A stretch of DNA of 64,000 bases from Nilaparvata lugens. Taxonomy: Eukaryota > Arthropoda > Insecta > Hemiptera > Delphacidae. Below the pieces are notes generated by a model that was not told the origin of the DNA, did not search any database, and saw nothing but the letters and a program-made list of their open reading frames with translations. The stretch is taken from contig NC_052511.1 of the NCBI RefSeq assembly GCF_014356525.2, positions 12,613,675 to 12,677,674 on the forward strand, given 5' to 3'. A program made the translations under genes and the position numbers. Positions 11,330-25,100 of this stretch are shown one piece after another (position 1 is the stretch's first letter; the number at the start of each line of letters is the position of its first letter).

Positions 11330-11650
11330 GCGATACGGTGCTGTCTGAGACAGAGAGTGGTTTGTGTCGTTCCATGGGACCACTAGTCTGCCCCGGGTCA
11401 GCCGCCATTTTGTTCGGCTCTGGGTCACTCGAGTCACTGACTCAAAAGTATCCCAGAAGATAACCAATGTTGACGCCAGCTTGGTGTTTTAGCCTCTCCG
11501 CTCTGCTGACTGAACTGAAATAGCGGTTAAATTTTTGAGGTTGTAGTTCGGATTTCAATCAGGATCAATTTTTCATAAATTTAGAGTATGGAATGATACT
11601 GACTAATTACAATCACATCGATTAAAAGTATTACTAGTTAATAATTGAAG
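11330..11650 (+). promoter_or_regulatory. GC-rich block: candidate promoter and noncoding first exon of the YTHDC2-like gene
   Basis: This is the last GC-rich island upstream of the first coding exon. It includes GCCGCCATTTTGTTCGG, which is promoter-like in insects. A donor-like AAG|GTATGT lies at 11650/11651, and the first coding exon has an acceptor before its ATG, so a noncoding first exon must exist upstream. The block also shares words with 5257-5470 in inverted order, so a transposon end is the alternative. Confidence 0.3.
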
Positions 11651-12988
11651 GTATGTTAGTCAAATTATCTTCTTATACAGAAACCCAGTTTGTTTTATTT
11701 GTCGTAACTTTCTAAATTTGGTACATTGCACCCAAAATCATGTTAGCCTACAACATTTTTATTAATGGTGTTTTATGTAATTACAATAATTCATTAATTT
11801 TAGTTCATTGCATAAAATGATTTCACTAGGTTCTGCGACATTGACTTTTTTATTTGTTTGCATCTGTTTAATGTAGACATAACACCGTACAACATAACCT
11901 ATTTCTTAGTCAATAACCTAACTTGGAAGCAAGATGAAATACTTTTATGTTCATCTTTCATTGTTTAATCTGCTATGCATACATAGAAAGTGTTATTTTC
12001 CTTATTAGCTTTGATTTATTGTAGGCTATTGGAAACTCATACTTAACTTAGTAGCCCAATATATCCATTGGTTAACCTTTCTCCCTTTTACTCACAATAT
12101 CGTGGGACCGAGGGACCGAGCTTCGCTCTGGAGTGAAAAAGCATAGAAGATTTGCAATGAAAGATTGAATTTATAGTTTATATTTATTTATTCATTTTTT
12201 CAGTTGTACAATTATTTTTACAGCTATATGGGGAGGCACAACAAGCTTATGCCCAAAGCTGTCCCTTATCAAATTTATAGTACAGTCCAAATCATAATCT
12301 AGGTTAAGCTACTATCACTCATCATAATAACAATTTATTTACACGTCAAAAAACAAACACATAAATTACAAATAGATATAAATTACTATGAATTAGATTT
12401 AGAACGATATACTATGTTTGCTACAATATTTGTTAATATACTGTACTATGTACTATTCTACACTAACAGCATCTAGTTACTGTTTTTGACTTTTTGAAGT
12501 AAACATGTTTACTAAAAAAAATATTTTTCTCGTGAGATTTTCCCATGTGAATAACCCACATATGTACTCGCTCGCTCACTTCCATTATGGTATCGACAGA
12601 CGACAAAATTTCCCGCTGTTTTTCAAGGACGTATTATTTTATTCTTTTAATGTCTTCAGCGAGTTATCCCAGGGTTGAGAACTAGTGCAATCGAATTTCC
12701 ATTTCATAAACCTACTTAGTTCCACATTTCGTGAGAATCGTTAGAGCAGTTTTTGAGATCCGGTCACATACAGATTTATAAACAGAAATTGCTCGTTTAA
12801 TAGTATAGGAGTTGTTGCATTCCTATTGTTGTTAAGTATTTGTAATCTATGTTGCGCAACGGTTAAGAAAAATGAAAATTGATTGCTTTAGGACCCAACT
12901 ATACGGCGTCTCAGACGCACTAAACTTATTTTACTTAGTTGACCCCAGGGCCTCAGTAATTTGAATTAACTGTTTATTTTTGTTTTAG
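11651..12988. other. Intron-like stretch with a minus-strand LINE 3' UTR scrap
   Basis: Around 12165-12480 the minus strand resembles a LINE 3' UTR (GGGACAGCTTTGGGCATAAG...ending in AATAAATAAA). It has no ORF. The rest is AT-rich and unassigned. Confidence 0.35.
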
Positions 12989-12995
12989 ATTGAAG

Positions 12996-13104
12996 ATGGC
13001 GTTAATTACATCTGTCAGAGATGGTGTTGAATCAATCAATGCTGATCTCAAAGCAGCTATTGACAGAGAATTTCAACGTTTCATCAGTGACAGAGAATTA
13101 TCTG
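12996..13104 (+). CDS. YTHDC2: YTHDC2-like exon 1 (start codon, start of R3H region)
   Basis: The ATG lies eight bases after the acceptor TGTTTTAG (ends 12988), so the 5' UTR is itself split by an intron. The exon codes [13 protein letters not shown] and onward for 36 residues, an acidic/basic helix leading into R3H, then meets donor CTG|GTAAGT with one base left over (phase 1). Exon 2 completes a Glu codon. The start is chosen as the first in-frame ATG; no upstream coding exon was found. Confidence 0.8.
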
Positions 13105-16100
13105 GTAAGTAATTATTGTTATCAAATTTATTTCATAAACATATAGAAGTTTTTGAAATCTAAAAAAGAGGCAGTAGTATATGCACACAGTATTGAAGCA
13201 CGTTTTGTTTCATACAAGCTGTATAGGCCTAAATTCAGTAATTCAGTTTTCTCCATCCATGTTCAGCACTTGCTGGATAGATTGCGTCATTAGGTCAAAC
13301 TTTATGGAAACACAAGATCGAGATGGGTGGCAGTTAAAGTGAACTTAAAAAACTCTAGATTGCCTCCTCATCCAGGGAGTTAAGCGGCAGGTTCACAAGC
13401 TTTGCCTAAAACACCCTCTCAAATATCTTCACTTCCTGCACACGGAGACTCACTGGCATCCTGTTGAATATTTTTAGTGCACTAACAGAAAAACTACTGT
13501 GTGACCGAGTGCGTCTTGCATGATGTAGATCAATGTCAGCCGTTGTCTTGTATTGTGATCGTGCACCTGTCCTCTTTAAAGATAGTTGTGCTGTCCTCTT
13601 CTCAACAGGGAGCCGAACAGATACTGACTGTAGACTGTCATAATCTTCAGTTTTCTGAAGATCGTCGCACAATGTTCAAGGCGATGAGAAGGAGTGATGA
13701 TCCGGAGAACCTTTTTCTGTAGGAGCAAAATCCTTCTGCAGTCACCTGCATGAACCCACAGCACAATACCATAGTTGATATGGCTGTGGAAGAGGCCGTG
13801 GTATGCTGTTACAAGGTACTCCTGGGAAACATGACTTCTCAGCATACACATTAGATAGGTTACTCTTGACAGTCTATTACATATAATGTCAATATGTGGC
13901 TTCCATGTCAGTGTGGCATCCATCATGAACCCAAGCAGCTTCACATTACAATCCCCAAAGGTTGGCGGATTCCGCTGCGGAGTGCAGAGCAGATGCTGAG
14001 TCTTCCTATCATTCATTGACAGACTGTTCACCTGAAACCAAGCACTGGCAGCGTCCAACAGCTAGACAGACTCCTGGACTGCTGCATTAACATTATTTTT
14101 CCTGGCAACCAGAGTTGTGTCGTCTGCAAAAAGGAGAGGATGGAACCCTGAGGCACGCCGCAGCACACATCCTGAGCATCAGATACAGCACCACCAATGG
14201 ACACCACCGGCTTCCGACAATCCAAGTAATTCTTTAGCGTACTGAGGGCCACATCACAGACTCCAAATCTCTCAAGTCTCTTCAGCAATATGCAGTGAGA
14301 GATACAATGAAAAGCCTTTGTCAGGTCGCACAGAGTGATGAGCCTCAATCGCTCTCAGCATGATCGCAATGATCTGAGACTGGAGGACTCAAGCCTTTTT
14401 TTTTGCGGATGACATCACAATCATCGGTAGGGGTAGTGAAACTACAGCAGCAGGATGGAGAGCGCTGCAACTCAGTATAGATCCAAAGCTGACCTGGTAG
14501 CATCATATTCTTGGAGTGTGCTAGAAGCTGTCAAGAGTCATATATCTTTTCAGGAACTTGAGAGCCCAGATGAGAGTTGAGCGGTTGCAGATGTTGTACA
14601 ATGCAGTTTTTGGTAGCCGCATACTGTATGGTATCTTGATCTGGGGACACTCGCCACATTCCAGAGACATTCTACTGCTCCAAAGGAAAGCTCTCCGAAT
14701 CATCACATATAGCAAGTATGATGCACATTGCCAGCCAATCTTCCGCAGATTGGGCATCCACACAGTTTGTGGACACTACAACTAGGCTTCACTGCTACAT
14801 GTGAGGAGTAACATCACAACGCTACACTGGAAAGAGCAAGTGCACTCCTACAACACTCGGAGAAGGACAAATTTGGATGTGCCGCACTGTCGTTTGTCGA
14901 AGGTGAAGGACTGTTTCCCCATGCTGGCGATGAGGATGTTTAACTACCTGCCAGAGCCGGTGAGGGCGCATCCGGTGAACATCTTCAGGTCCTCCTTGTC
15001 TAAGTGGCTAATTGAAAAGAGTTTACAAGATATCAGTGACTTCTTTATTGAAGATACTTGTGATCTGTGACACTGCCATCATGATCAAGTAAAGTGTGGT
15101 CTGACCAGTGTTTTTTTATTTCTCATGTTAAAATATAACGACTGACGCGATTTATCCAGAAATGGCCTGGTCTTTGATCGAGATATTGGATATTTTTTGC
15201 TGCTCATTAACTATAGATTCAGATATTTCCGTAATATTTTATTTTATAGTGTATTATAAGAATAACTGATGGTTTCTAACACATATTTCCTTTTTTCCAG
15301 AATTTACGTTCATGTCATCCTTTACGGCCCCTGAACGCATCTATGTTCATAATAAGGCAAAATCACTGGAACTCATGTCCAAGAGTAGAGGGTAAGTTTA
15401 TTGAAAGTACAGAGTTGCACAGGGAAACTGGAAACATTTAAAACGCAATCACTGCAAGTCACTAAGATTTGGTACACTGGCATTACACTAAGATTTGGTA
15501 CACGAGCATTCCAGTTTCCATAACAGGCTTTAAACGCCGAATAAGAGTACTTAATTTTGAAACCTAAAAAGGCATTTTTGGACATTTTGATTGTAGGAAC
15601 ATAAAAGAAGATGAATAGCCTACAAGCTATTTCATTATATGAAAAAAATTGTTTCGAATTTGATAACTGATTTTCATGTATTTTTCAGCATTTTTTCTAT
15701 CACGTAAGGTTTTCTTACAAAAAGAATTACTTTTTGGTATAATAAGATTTTAGCATTAATACCAAGTTGAAAGATTTTATTTTATGTATAATAATAGTTA
15801 TTTGTATATCACGAGTGAAAAGTGCTGATTTTTCTCCCTGAGGGAGAAAAAACATTTTTCACTCGTGATATACACAACATTTTTCCTCCACCTACATTTT
15901 TATAAAAACTGCAAATAAATTAATTTTTAAAAACGTAAGTGACCAAACAATGTGTTACAACATAATCTAAAACGTAAACAGCTGGGCTGGCTTGTAATCA
16001 CAGTTCTCCGCCGACAGCGTTATGCGCTATCTGTCGGCAACAGTTGTAACAACAATGGCCGCCACAACTACAACTACGATGAATTTCCAGTTTCAAATTT

Positions 16101-19100
16101 GCTCTAAAATAATTATGATTTTAATGGGTCAAAAATGTTTACTTTATGACAACTAATAATAATGTTATCTTGCGGCTTTCTGAAAAAAAATCGACTCAGG
16201 GCCATTTTACACAGTCATTTTATGTATTAGATGTCAAATATAATGATGTATGATCACACCTATGACTGTGTAATGGGATCATTAGGTAATGCTATGATTT
16301 GATTATGCTTTGTTTCAGTTGTGTTAAATTCTCTTATGTGTATTCAATTAGTATGTATTTTATTTATAAAGTATTTCAATAGGGCTTGATTTGTTGATTA
16401 ATAAAGAAATAATTTTATATTAGGGGGTACTCTTGAATTAAATAAAGTTGTATTTGATTTGTGTTTTTGGTTTTAGAAAAGGCATCAACCGGCAGGTGAC
16501 CATTTACAAAAAGAATCGGTCGACGATCATCCAGCACGACGCGACAATGTCGCTGACTCAGCACTCTCACAAAGTGGTGGCGTGTCTGCTCAATCAGGCG
16601 CCTCTCACCGCCAAAGAGAAGTTCGATATCATACCTCACTCGGAGCGAGATCGATCGTCTGCTCCCGACCTCATACGTGAGTATAATTCCAAGCAGGCAA
16701 GTAACGGCAATTTCCATGCTAAGAGAGCTGACAACAGTATTGAGCTTAGAGGTTCTACTTACAGTATTTTACTTTCATAAACCGTACATAATCATTCATA
16801 TTTTGTTAATAATAATAATATCGTGTGACCTGGCTGGCTCAGGTCTGGTGTCAGAGTTTTCAGGTCGCAACTGATCAATTTCAAAGCCTCTGACATGACC
16901 TAACGACTGCATATTTTGTTAAATTATCTATATATTTTTAGTTATTTATCAACTTACTAGAAAGTTGAGAACAGAATTAAGCTTGGAGATTGTACTCACA
17001 CACAGTATACTGTATACTCCCTCATACATAGTATTTATCGTATGGGACGATATTAAGTAGGGGCTCTAAGAGATTTACTATTAAACTATTGAGGTTACAA
17101 AAGACAGCTGTACGATTAATTTGTAGCCTTCCTTACAGATATCATTTTAGAGAGAATTTCAAAGGTACTATTTCATGACACTTTCCTCACTTTATGTGTT
17201 TAGTATTTGTAAATGAGAATTTTAATTTATAAATGTGCCTTATGGTATGAAACAATAATCACAATACCATATGAAGAAATAATCTAGTTGTTGTTTTGTA
17301 AATTTGCAAATTCATTTGAAACTGTAGGCTATAGTATACTTGTATGAAACAGGATTCCCACATATCAGTATCCAGTACAGTGAAGATGTAATTCCCATAA
17401 GTTGTTCAAATGGGACTATTCTCACTCAGCCCGGCTGAGCAAATTTGAATAATTATCCCATCAAAAGTCAGAGGAATGATACTTTCACTGTACCTACACT
17501 GATTATGATATGTAGGAATCCAACTTTAAGCTATTTAACCTGTAAATTTTAGAAATTGCTACTACATTTTTTTTGAAAATAATAATTGAAAACTTCCTGT
17601 TATTGAATTTTTACTAAGAAGTCTATGTACTATGAAACTCGAATGACAACTTGAACTTAGACCTTCCTTTCCTTTATTCATTTATTAGTTTGAAACATCA
17701 CAATATTGAAATTGAAAAAAGGCATATGAGCCGTTGAAATTTTAATCGTGATTTATATTAGGAGAACCGATCAGAGGATTTCTCTAAAAAAGCTTTTATC
17801 ATTGGTTCTCGTGAAATTAATCACGATTTAAATTTAACAAAATCACGATCAAAGAAGGCTTTCTCGAAAAAAGGCTTTTATCATTTGTTCTCGTGAAATG
17901 ATTCACGATTAAAATTTAACCGGCTTTTGTGCGAGTCTTCAGTCGTCCAGTATTCTGCAATATAATGATTTGATTAAAATTTAACCAGCTTTTGTGCAAG
18001 TCTTCAGTCTTTCAGTATTCTGCAATATAATGACTTGATTTGTTTGGACAGAGAAAGACGCGGCGCGCACAGTGAACCGACTGGTATCTGGAGTGGCAGT
18101 GGTTCCTTCCAACCGAATGCCACCCGCCCACAGCGCCATCGCCCAGCAGCGGCAGGCTCTGCCCATATTCGCCCTGCGTGACACCATTCTGCACACAATC
18201 AACGACAACACTGTCGTCATCATCAGCGGAGAGACTGGCAGTGGCAAGACCACGCAGGTAAATCAATCCATCAATCTATTGAATTGAGTTGAAATGAAAT
18301 TTGTTGTCTATTTGGAAAAGAATGAAGAACTCCCAGTTGAATAATTTCATTGATCTTTTATTGCAAACAAAAATACAATGTTGGGTCCTGCTAAACCTGT
18401 AGGTTCAGCAATTTTAGTTTATTGCTGTTAATTTCTTGTAAATAATTTGTAACTTTGGTCCGAGAGATATTACTTTTAACACGACTCTTTCTCGAAGCAA
18501 AGATACCCGATGCTCTTCCCACTAATCACTCCCACTACCTAACAACATTCTCCCTACTTTTGTGTCAATTGTGTCGAAATCCAATTTTGCGCAGCATGCT
18601 TACTCCTCTCTACTACTCTTTCTTTCCATGCTATAAACTGTGGAGGAAGAAACTGGTTTTCCCTCTTTATGTTGAAGTTATCTCTCTGACTATAAGTACA
18701 ATTTATTGTATTTTTTCTGTAAATTAAATAAAAATAACAAGAAATTGTAAAAAACCACAGATTTATTGATACATAGAAAGACCGGTTTCGTTTGTTATAC
18801 CATTGTCAATCTCTAAAAACGTTTTAGTTTATCAGAGAGTTTTTAGAGATTGACAATGGTATAACAACCGAAACCGGTCTTTCTAAGTATCAATAAATCT
18901 GTGATTTTTGACAATTTCCTAGTATTTTTATTTAATATGAATAATTACCACAATATCAACTTCTCAACTACACAAAAAGTTCATTGTAAATAGTGTCTCA
19001 TTACTGTACAACGTTATTATAAAATTATCATCATATATATATATGTGCAATTGAAACTACAGTCTAAAATACAATATAACAGTAATGTTTACTGATGTGC

Positions 19101-22100
19101 TATTATGCTGTGCTCGTGGCTGTAACAGCTACAACAAAAGTGTACAACAAACGCCTCATCTACAGACAAGTCAGAAGTTCAAGATACGAGTAACGCCACA
19201 ATATTGAAGGCCATATACGATCTACGAGCAGAGAATAATGAGAAGTGGAAGGAAAACAACAACAGGTGGAATGAAAACAAGGCAATGTGGGAGACACTGA
19301 AATCCCAACTTTCGGATATTACAGTAAAGTGCAACAGTGCGAGTGCAAGAGTTGATGATCTCGAGATAAAGTTTGCTGCAGTAAAAGATGAATCTGACAA
19401 GACTAAAATCGAAGTGAGAGATCTCCAACAACATACTCGAAAAAACAGTATCATTTTAACTGGTGTACCCTTCACTAAAAATGAAAATATGTTGAATATT
19501 CTGCAGGCTGTAGCCCGTGCATTGCAACTGAACTTTTTCCATGCAGATATCTCAGCTGCCCATAGGTTGGGAAGTAGTAAAAATAGTCCTAGACCACCGT
19601 CTATCGTAGTTAACTTCACTTCTCGCTTTGTAAAGTCGTCGTGGTTGGAAGCTAGGAGGCAGAAAGGAAGTCTCACCGCTAATGAACTCGTAAATACGTT
19701 CCCTGATTCCGTAATCTACCTCAATGAACATTTAACACCTGAGACTAAAGCTATTTTCAATGCAGCCATGACAATGAAAAAATACGGGAAATTGTCATCA
19801 GTATGGACGAAATTGTCATCAGTGATTGCGAGGATTTCGAAGGAGCAGCGACCGTTTCGAGTGCGCGACCTCGCACATGTGGAGCTGATAAGGCGCGAGG
19901 GCCAGCGGGCTGCAGTCGCCAACCCTCCAAACCCCATCCCACCACCGCCATCATCCACAAGTCAGTCATGAAGTGTGCATGTGTCTCTGCCACCCTATTA
20001 TTAGTATGTGCCTCCAATATATATGTGAGTAAGAAATACTAAGTCATTTATTCTTGAAATAAAAACGAAGACCGTTCAAGTGATTTTAATTTCAAGACGA
20101 CTTTATTATTATTATTTTTTTAATTCATATCGTTCTGTAACCTACATGAACTACTGGGTAATGTATTTACTGGTTTATATTTATGATTTTACTTTATTTC
20201 CTTTATGATTCATAGATATAAGCCTGGAAAAATCGTGAATGAGTACTAGTTAGGTACCTATAATTGCAAACTAGAGTAAGTCTATACTGTTCTGCTTATG
20301 CTGCAACACTCACTTATGGACAATATACGTCCACTATTAGTAGGGTAAAATTATACTTATCATTAACTAAACTGAATAATATACTGTCATAAATAAATAA
20401 ACTAATCATGTGAAGAATAATATATAAAATGTGAGGAATATTGAGTATGGGCTAAAATTAAATAGGAATATTATATTTAGAAAATATGAATACAACTGCA
20501 GTATATCTCATTATTTTTTCTTCTGCATATATAGAATAGTTTGGTAAATGATAATGGCATCTTCATTTCATTAATACAGGAAAATACAGTACCGTACTGA
20601 CTTTATAACCAGTAGGCTATTTGAGTTCTTACTTGTAAGACAATGAATTATCGTAGAAAATGTTTTCAGTCACGATCTTATCTTGTTTTATCTTTGAAGG
20701 AAGCATGATATTCGATTATTACTCTCACAATTCCACTATTTTTCTTACTACCCACTTTACCGATAAAAATAGATCTCTCTATAAATATAGTTATAATAGA
20801 AACACATAATTTTTATCGCCAATAATATGAATCACTACAGCTAGTCGAAACTCACAAAACTGTTTGGACAAATTACTATGAACTTGAATGAATATATTAT
20901 AATCATGAGCAATATTGGAAATTGAATACAGTAGTTTCGAATTTTCTTTAATAAACATTTGCCAACATTCTTTATCACATAGGTAACTTGTTCTCTCATT
21001 TTATTTCCTTAATTTTTAATCTTATATTATTATAATAATCTTTAATTATTTATAATAATCTTATAGCCCACTCGATTCTGATAGCCTAAATAAATATGAA
21101 TTATTTTTAAATAAAGCACTGTTTAAAAAATAAAGGTCTGAATTATATAATTGATGAACAGTAATAGTTTAATGTTATAATAATTATAAATCAATGATAT
21201 TAATGATGAGGTTGTGATATTGTCAATGATTGATGAAGATTAGTCATTAATCCACTTTTGATCACTATTGAGCGTCTGAGTTCTTGTTATTCTATACTTT
21301 TACATTATCTTTCACATTCATAAAATAAATTTTTATTTTTTCTTCACATAACTTCCATACACATTCTCATGTATTCTTTTATGTTTGTTTATCACTGGAC
21401 TAAATTTTCAACTGCTACTTAAAACCATTATGAGTATTGAAAGCTTTTTGGTTGGCCGGTTTCGGCTAGATGCCTTGGTTTTTGGCGCTCACTACAATTA
21501 TAAACAATAGATTTGAGCCTCGATGATTTTACTGAATATTCCCAATTTATCAACTGTTCCGGTCTAGAAAGCCTGAAAATCTTACATTGTAATATAAGGA
21601 GCTATAAGAAAAATTTTGATGACTACTTAATTTATTTAGATTCTGTTTTTCCCAAATTGGATATAATAATTTTTTCAGAATGTTGGTTGCCCAAGTGTGA
21701 CGGTGTTGTTGATCTTGCTGGTTTCAATTCTTTTAATACAAGCACCTATCGCAACCAGAACGATGGTGTATTGATTTATGTAAATGAGCGAATATCAGCG
21801 GTTGCAAGGGAGGTTACTCTTGGAGCAACTATGCAAAAATCAGTATAAAAAATCAAAACTCCCCTGCTCAAAAAACTAAAAAACAAGCTCAGAAACTGTA
21901 CATTAAAAACAGCATTCAACATTTGTACAAACAGAAAGATAACCTCAACCAGAAAGCATACCATCTTCATTTAAAACTGAGCTCAGAACTACACCATTTA
22001 GAATTTAATGAAATATTATCTCACAATCAAGAAATTATAGATTCTATGAAAAACAAGTGAAAGCCAAACACAACCTTAAACTAACTCAACTTATGAATAC

Positions 22101-25100
22101 CCAGAACCCAACTGTAACATCCACACATAATTTTCACAAAAGAACAATCAACAACACTGAAATAGAATTCACAGAAACAGAAATGAAATTACTAGACAAA
22201 GGATTGAAACACAACATCAAAACAAACAATCCTAATTCAAAATCCCAATTATTCAATACCATAATAGACACAGAGACTGCAATACAAAACACTACCCTAC
22301 CTGACCAAGAATACTTGAGACAGGACATAACAAGAAACAGAAACAATTTCAAGCCCTCAGAAAAAAACAACCCAGAACACATGATATTGAAAAGCATAAA
22401 AACAAGCAGAAACAACACAACCTAGTCATCACTAATGCTGACAAAGGCAACATCACAGTTATAATGCATAAAACAGACATAGACCAGAAAGTAGACAAAT
22501 TCATCAATGACAATAACATAGTCAAACTCTCAACTGACCCAACTCACACATATCAAACAAAAATAAAAGATGCCATCAACCAAACCAAGCACATAATCCC
22601 AAACAACCAGAAAAAGTTTCTCAAACAAATCAACCCACAAGCACCCAGACTCAACGCCCTCCCAAAAATACACAAACAAGATGTACCAATAAGACCACTG
22701 ATCAATCACACAACAGCACCTGCCCACAAACTAGCCAAACTACTAGATACCACCATAAGAGACAACATAACTTTTCATAATCATACTGCAGTGAAAAACA
22801 ACATTGATCTCACCACAAAACTTCAGAAAATCCAAATACCACAAAACTCCACAATAGCTTCACTGGACATTTCAAATTTATACACCAATGTACCAATCCC
22901 CGAAACTGTAAAATTCCTTAAAACAATGCTAGAACAGAATAATACACCACCTGAACATATCAATGAAATTGTAAATCTCACTAACCTAGTCACCTCACAG
23001 AATTACTTCTGTTACAATAACCAATATTATTTCCAGCCAAACGGTCTCCCCATGGGGAGCCCCATTTCTTGCATTTTAGCTGAGATCTTCATCCACAACA
23101 TTGAACAAAAACACATTCTCAATCAGTTTGACAGAATCATCAGCTGGTTTAGATATGTTGATGATATTTTCATTCTATACAAAGGAAACACCAGACAAAC
23201 TGAAATATTTCACTCCAAACTGAACAAAATACACCCAAACTTGCACTTCACCATAGAACTAGAAAACAATAATACAATCAATTTCTTGGACATCACCATA
23301 TTTAAACAAAACCATACTTTCAAAACATTTAAAATATACAGGAAACCTACCACAACTGACACAGTAATTCACAATACCTCCAACCACCCAACCCAACATA
23401 AACATGCAGCTTTCCACCATATGATCAACAGACTATTGAATATCCCCATGACACAATTTGATTACAACCAAGAGCTCAACACGATCAAATTCATTGCCCA
23501 ACAAAATGGATACTCATCCACTCTAGTTGACAACCTACTCCACAAAATAAGAACAAAATCATCAACCAAAAATAATATGGAAAATGACCAAAAATTCATC
23601 ACACTCACATACTACAACAAAAAATCACAGAAATTAGCATCATCTTTTAAAAAGCTCAAATACAGAATTGCCTTTAAAACAACAAATTCACTGAAACATT
23701 CAGGAAATTCAGGAATTCAGGAAACATTTTCAAAATTATCAAACAAACAAACAGAGATTTGAGCAACCAGGCATCTACAAATTAAAATGTAATGATTGTA
23801 GTAAACTGTATATCGGACAGACTGGACGTGACTTTCAGACAAGATACAAAGAGCACATCAGAGCCATTAATAAACCACATAGCCACTCAAACTTTGCTGA
23901 CCATATTATATCCACAAACCACACATACACAGACATCACCACCAATCTTGAAATCCTCCATATCTCTCAAAAAAGCAGAAAACTCAATGTATTAGAACAA
24001 TACGAAATCTACAACCACACAAAACAGTTTCCCAACAGTCTCCTAAATGATCAAATAAATTTCTCTTCCCACACACTCTTTGACAAAATAGTCCAAAGTT
24101 CAAAAATACCGCCACACTAAATATCCACCAACCCAACCCCCACCACAACCTATTCCACCACCTTCATCCCTTACCACACATAGCCTTGTCATCTGAGTGA
24201 ATTCCCACAGTCTGATGATGACCAACAACAGGTCGAAACGATCGTCACTATACAAAAAGTAAGTGCATTTTCACTTCAAAAGTTTTTTAAAATTCAAGTT
24301 TAATAAACAATAGATTCGATGATGAGGATGGCATGGGATTCTCAACTGTGGTTAACGAATGTGTGAGCCTCGATGATTTTACTGAATATTCCCAATTTAT
24401 CAACTGTTCCGGTCTAGAAAGCCTGAAAATCTTACATTGTAATATAAGGAGCTATAAGAAAAATTTTGATGACTACTTAATTTATTTAGATTCTGTTTTC
24501 CCCAAATTGGATATAATAATTTTTTCAGAATGTTGGTTGCCCAAGTGTGACGGTGTTGTTGATCTTGCTGGTTTCAATTCTTTTAATACAAGCACCTATC
24601 GCAACCAGAACGATGGTGTATTGATTTATGTAAATGAGCGAATATCAGCGGTTGCAAGGGAGGTTACTCTTGGAGATGTTCATGGGTTAAGTCTTGATTT
24701 TAATTATTGCGGGGTAAATTATAACTTGCTGGGGTTGTATAGAACGTTCGATAGCAGTATTGATAATTTTATTACTGAACTGGATACATATTACAGAAAT
24801 ATTCCACGAAATAGAGGATGCATCTTGATAGGCGATATAAATATAGATTTACTCAAAAATGATGTTGTCACTGATCGATATCTTAACAGTTTGTCAGGAG
24901 CCGGTCTTGTCCAATGTATCGATAAGCCAACGAGAGTGTCAGGAACTGGTGGAGCATGTCTAGACCATGCGTTCCTGAGGCATTGTGATATGTCGGCTGT
25001 AAATTCAGCTGTTCTCCATACCAGTGCAACCGATCATTATAGTATCACCGTAACTATCACTTCCCCTATGCAGCCAAATATTCAGTCAGGACATGAAGCT

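Larger units (their letters stand above)
16677..18051. other. Intron 3
   Basis: Holds a LINE scrap and a tandem duplication listed separately. The rest is AT-rich with no coding signal. Confidence 0.6.
21832..24301 (+). mobile_element. Penelope-like retroelement inserted in a LINE
   Basis: About 2.47 kb, with an N-terminal region in broken frames (21832-22463), an RT ORF, a GIY-YIG endonuclease and a 3' region with a hammerhead-like core. It is flanked by a long direct duplication of its LINE target. Penelope-like elements are retroelements distinct from LINEs and LTR elements; their RT is related to telomerase. Confidence 0.9.

Noticed and set aside
18004..18266. Three minus-strand ORFs
   Set aside because: Antisense shadows of helicase exon 4, which has splice borders and the Walker A motif on the plus strand.
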